In this document: positions 54,836 to 57,301 of the stretch, piece after piece | Layout of the letters: every line of letters starts with the position of its first letter | How positions within the stretch are numbered: position 1 is the first letter of the stretch | Source of the DNA: Rikenellaceae bacterium | GTDB taxonomy: Bacteria; Bacteroidota; Bacteroidia; Bacteroidales; Rikenellaceae | DNA: 57,301 bases | Assembly: GCA_009783565.1 (NCBI GenBank) | Contig: WRDF01000011.1 | Span: 1-57,301 of the forward strand | Direction: 5' to 3' | Notes under the pieces: model-generated | The model's input: the letters and a program-made list of their open reading frames with translations, nothing else | Database searches by the model: none | What the model was told of the DNA's origin: nothing | Program-made: the position numbers and the translations under genes

Positions 54836-56170
54836 TTACAGAACCCCCTGCTCGACCATGCTCTTGGCAACCTTCATGAAACCGGCGATGTTCGCACCCT
54901 TCATGTAGTTGATATAGCCGTCTTTCTCCGTGCCATACTCGACGCATGCGTTGTGGATCGCCGACATGATCTGTTTCAGGCGGGAATCCACCTCTTCGGC
55001 CGTCCAGCTCATTTTCAGCGAGTTCTGGCTCATTTCGAGACCCGACGTAGCGACGCCGCCGGCGTTCACCGCCTTGCCCGGCCCGTAGAGAACCTTGTTG
55101 TGGATGAACTCGTCGATAGCCTCCGGCGTGCAACCCATGTTCGATAGCTCGGCAACGATCTGTACACCGTTCTTAACGAGTTTCTTGGCATCTTCACCGT
55201 TCAGTTCGTTCTGCGTCGCGCACGGCAGGGCAACATCCATTTTCACGCCCCACGGTTTTTCGCCTTTGAAGAACTTCGCGCCGAATTTGGCTGCATACGG
55301 CTCGACCACGTCATTGTTCGTCGCGCGTAGTGCGAGCAGATATTCGACCTTCTCGTCATTCATTCCCGCTTCGTCGAGCACATATCCGTCGGGGCCGGAG
55401 ATGGTTATCACTTTCGCTCCCAGTTCGATCGCTTTCTTAGCCGCGCCCCAAGTTACGTTGCCGAAGCCCGAAAGACCGATAACCTTACCCTTGATCGTGT
55501 CTCCTTTGGCTTCGAGCATCTGTTTGAGGAAGTACACGCCGCCGTAGCCCGTAGCCTCGGGACGTATCAGCGAGCCGCCGAAAGTGAGTCCCTTACCCGT
55601 GAAAGCACCGGTATTTTCATGCGACAATTTGCGGTACATGCCGTACATATAGCCCACTTCGCGCGCGCCGACACCGATGTCGCCCGCCGGAACGTCCGTG
55701 TCCGGGCCAATGTATTTCCAGAGTTCGAGCATGAACGCCTGGCAGAAACGCATGATCTCACCTTTCGATCTGCCTTTGGGGTCGAAATCCGCACCGCCTT
55801 TACCGCCACCCATCGGCAGCGTCGTCAGCGCATTCTTGAATGTCTGCTCGAAACCGAGGAACTTCAGGATGCTGAGGTTCACGCTCGGATGAAAGCGGAT
55901 ACCGCCCTTGTACGGCCCGATCGCGTTGTTATACTGCACGCGGTAGCCGATATTGACCTTCACTTCGCCGCTGTCGGTTACCCAGGGCACTTTGAACGTA
56001 TAAACGCGGTCGGGTTCGACCATACGTTCTGCGATGCCGTTCGCCGCGAATTCGGGATTGCGGTTGTAAACTTCTTCTACTGTTACAAGTACCTCGCGAA
56101 CTGCTTGCAGGTACTCTTTCTCGCCGGCGTGCTTGCGCTCCAGCTCGGCCATCAGTGTGTTAAAGCTCAT
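54836..56170 (-). CDS. gdhA: NADP-type glutamate dehydrogenase
   Basis: A 444-residue hexameric enzyme that interconverts glutamate with 2-oxoglutarate and ammonia. Substrate and catalytic motifs: YKGGIRFHPSVNLSILKFLG, LPMGGGKGGADFDPKGRS (catalytic Lys 124), VPAGDIGVGAREVGYMYGMY, and the nucleotide fold GLSGFGNVTWGAAKKAIELG. ATG 56170 (MSFNTLMAELERKHAG) was chosen; a longer frame from 56215 would start inside the promoter box. It is monocistronic with its own promoter (56213-56220) and terminator. Confidence 0.96.
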   Translation of the reverse strand: MSFNTLMAELERKHAGEKEYLQAVREVLVTVEEVYNRNPEFAANGIAERMVEPDRVYTFKVPWVTDSGEVKVNIGYRVQYNNAIGPYKGGIRFHPSVNLSILKFLGFEQTFKNALTTLPMGGGKGGADFDPKGRSKGEIMRFCQAFMLELWKYIGPDTDVPAGDIGVGAREVGYMYGMYRKLSHENTGAFTGKGLTFGGSLIRPEATGYGGVYFLKQMLEAKGDTIKGKVIGLSGFGNVTWGAAKKAIELGAKVITISGPDGYVLDEAGMNDEKVEYLLALRATNNDVVEPYAAKFGAKFFKGEKPWGVKMDVALPCATQNELNGEDAKKLVKNGVQIVAELSNMGCTPEAIDEFIHNKVLYGPGKAVNAGGVATSGLEMSQNSLKMSWTAEEVDSRLKQIMSAIHNACVEYGTEKDGYINYMKGANIAGFMKVAKSMVEQGVL

Positions 56171-56212
56171 GATTTTTATTGTTGGTTGTGATTTTACTTC
56201 TAAATCGGCAGC

Positions 56213-56220
56213 CAAAGTTA
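56213..56220 (-). promoter_or_regulatory. -7 box of gdhA
   Basis: TAACTTTG on the minus strand, exact TAnnTTTG match, 42 nt before the ATG at 56170. A TTTG (56247-56244) lies 23 nt upstream, inside the dyad GATTTGTTTACAAATC (about 56235-56250), which could also be an operator. Confidence 0.55.
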
Positions 56221-56259
56221 AGCATTATTTTATGATTTGTAAACAAATCGTCTTTTTTA

Positions 56260-56478
56260 TCAAGATTTATTCTTCGTCTTTTCTTCCTTCTTTTCTTCGC
56301 GTTTTTTGAGAATAGCTGCTATTGCAAACATCCAAAACGCGAAATTCATAGCCATAGACATGCGTAGAGCAGAAGATATAGTTTCCGGATCGCTTCGCCT
56401 AAGCCATAATGACAAAATGAGAAAAGGGATAAACAATATAGCCCAAGCAATCGTAATATGTTTTACAGAATATTTCAT
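56260..56478 (-). CDS. Small SDPE-motif membrane protein, third tandem paralog
   Basis: A 72-residue protein of unknown function with two membrane helices: about 8-27 (TIAWAILFIPFLILSLWLRR) and about 38-57, joined by the loop RRSDPETISSALRM. The tail is rich in Lys and Glu (KKREEKKEEKTKNKS). It shares F-x-P-F-x7-SDPE-x5-LR with the two genes upstream and lies 17 nt after the second. The stretch is clearly AT-richer than the core genes nearby. Confidence 0.55.
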   Translation of the reverse strand: MKYSVKHITIAWAILFIPFLILSLWLRRSDPETISSALRMSMAMNFAFWMFAIAAILKKREEKKEEKTKNKS

Positions 56479-56495
56479 AGCCCATCCGATTTTAA

Positions 56496-56735
56496 TTATT
56501 CAGGCTCAGAATATCTTCCGCTATTCTCTGTTTTTCGTCTTTCCTCCTTTCTCCTATTGAAAGTCTTTGAAAGTGAAAAGAACAAATACACAAAATTCAT
56601 AACCATAAACATCCTTAGAACAGTATATCTAACTTCCGGATCGCTTAGCCTCATCCAAATCGACAAAGCGAGAAAAGGAATAAACACGACAAGAAAAGCT
56701 GTCGCACTTAGCTTTATGGGCTTTTTCTTTTCCAT
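56496..56735 (-). CDS. Small SDPE-motif membrane protein, second tandem paralog
   Basis: A 79-residue paralog of its neighbours: helix one about 10-28 (TAFLVVFIPFLALSIWMR), loop RLSDPEVRYTVLRM, helix two about 42-58 (FMVMNFVYLFFSLSK), then a charged tail. It is closer to the third copy than to the first (both share IPFL-x-LS-x-W and MNF). It lies 8 nt after the first copy, so one transcript is likely. Confidence 0.55.
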   Translation of the reverse strand: MEKKKPIKLSATAFLVVFIPFLALSIWMRLSDPEVRYTVLRMFMVMNFVYLFFSLSKTFNRRKEERRKTENSGRYSEPE

Positions 56736-56743
56736 AACCTTCC

Positions 56744-56968
56744 CTAATCTATCCTTCGCCTTTTTTCTTTCTTCTTTTCTTGGAGTTTCTCGAAAGTATC
56801 TGCAAATGCAAATGCAAGAAGCCCAGAAGTCACACCCAGGGATATTCTCAAAGCAGAAAGTATCGTTTCCGGATCACTCTGCTCCAACCGGAGCCCAACA
56901 AGAATAAAAGGAACAAACAATATAAGACACGCAATCACACGGTGCTTTACGAACTTTTTCTTATCCAT
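56744..56968 (-). CDS. Small SDPE-motif membrane protein, first tandem paralog
   Basis: A 74-residue paralog: helix one about 11-27 (VIACLILFVPFILVGLRL), loop EQSDPETILSALRI, helix two about 43-57, basic tail (LQEKKKEKRRRID). It starts 20 nt after the stop of the Cys-box/glycine-zipper gene at the window edge. The basic tail after helix two suggests both ends face the cytoplasm. No database family is known to me. Confidence 0.55.
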   Translation of the reverse strand: MDKKKFVKHRVIACLILFVPFILVGLRLEQSDPETILSALRISLGVTSGLLAFAFADTFEKLQEKKKEKRRRID

Positions 56969-56988
56969 AGCTATCTCATTTAAATTGT

Positions 56989-57301
56989 TTAGGGTTTAGA
57001 GAGGTGTTGCATAAGAGCGTTATAGGCAGAAGACTGAGGCGCCACTATCATTGCTCCCATAGCCATTCCGAACACTCCTAACGGCATTCCTATCATTGCA
57101 CCTGTTGCTGCTCCGGCGGCATCAGCAACTAAAAGTTCTGCGACACTATACTCGAAAGGAGGGGGAGGAGGGGGAGAGCTGTGCGAATTCGGATATTGCT
57201 GCCAGGTGAATTCCGGCCAATAGCAAGAACACAATTCCTGATTCCAAACTAACCCCGGATAGCATTCCATCATGTATATAGTACCGTCCGAATCGACGTA
57301 G
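56989..57301 (-). CDS. Cys-box and glycine-zipper protein (5' end outside window)
   Basis: The frame is open to the window edge; about 103 residues are visible, beginning YVDSDGTIYM. The box CYPGLVWNQELCSCYW has the same spacing (C-x-P-G-L-x-[FW]-x3-L-x2-C-Y-W) as the protein at 22327-22827. A linker with six prolines follows, then a hydrophobic Gly/Ala-rich segment (AAGAATGAMIGMPLGVFGMA) of glycine-zipper type, known from pore-forming or bacteriocin-like peptides and membrane-packing motifs. An internal ATG at 57273 exists but the homology starts close to it, so I expect the true start to lie upstream, outside the window. Function unknown. Confidence 0.5.
   Translation of the reverse strand, partial: YVDSDGTIYMMECYPGLVWNQELCSCYWPEFTWQQYPNSHSSPPPPPPFEYSVAELLVADAAGAATGAMIGMPLGVFGMAMGAMIVAPQSSAYNALMQHLSKP

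Overview
The window reads as a chromosomal segment of a gut-type member of the Bacteroidales. A Rikenellaceae or Alistipes-like host is my inference from gene content and base composition. Supporting signs are a SusC/SusD pair with FecR and an ECF sigma factor, the Bacteroidetes ATP synthase gene order (D-C-x-B-E-F-H-A-G), a PPi-type phosphofructokinase, an NADP-type glutamate dehydrogenase, GldF-GldG fusion proteins, several TAnnTTTG promoter cores and very few Shine-Dalgarno sites. No CRISPR array, prophage, transposase or rRNA operon was seen.

Layout. 1-3.7 kb: tail of a beta-propeller gene, an FKBP-like lipoprotein, ricT, trmB and tRNA-Asn. 3.9-9.5 kb (minus): an ABC system with one ATPase and two tandem GldF-GldG fusions. 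9.6-17.5 kb: a SusC/SusD uptake locus with a zincin-like lipoprotein and FecR on the minus strand, and the sigma factor divergent from it. 17.6-24.7 kb (minus): a transglutaminase-like lipoprotein, PPi-phosphofructokinase, a beta-propeller lipoprotein preceded by a small Cys-rich exported protein, and a bifunctional acyltransferase of OlsF type. 24.9-30.8 kb: an FAD dehydrogenase and ftsW (minus), then TPM-domain, lemA-like and queA genes (plus). 30.9-37.5 kb: tRNA-His, clpC, prmC, recX, tilS, murB. 37.7-46.7 kb (plus): an M3 peptidase lipoprotein, a class A penicillin-binding protein, dxr, rseP, radA. 46.8-54.5 kb (minus): the complete F1Fo ATP synthase operon with a leader of about 240 nt. 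54.8-56.2 kb: gdhA. 56.3-57.3 kb (minus, AT-rich): three tandem paralogous small membrane proteins downstream of a Cys-box/glycine-zipper protein cut by the window edge.

How the genes connect. The sigma/FecR/SusC set is a typical trans-envelope signalling and uptake unit: SusC carries the STN domain that would contact FecR. ftsW, murB, the penicillin-binding protein and dxr serve cell-wall synthesis and its isoprenoid carrier. rseP, clpC and the M3 peptidase serve protein quality control.

Two patterns are not explained by ordinary annotation. First, two palindromic repeat families sit at gene ends across the window and write the C-terminal residues and stop codons, or lie within a few bases of the stop, of several essential genes (atpF, atpH, clpC, ftsW). 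Second, two exported small proteins (22.3-22.8 kb and the right edge) share a Cys box whose spacing matches peritrophin-A/CBM14 chitin-binding modules; one precedes a beta-propeller lipoprotein and the other precedes the triplet of SDPE-motif membrane proteins.
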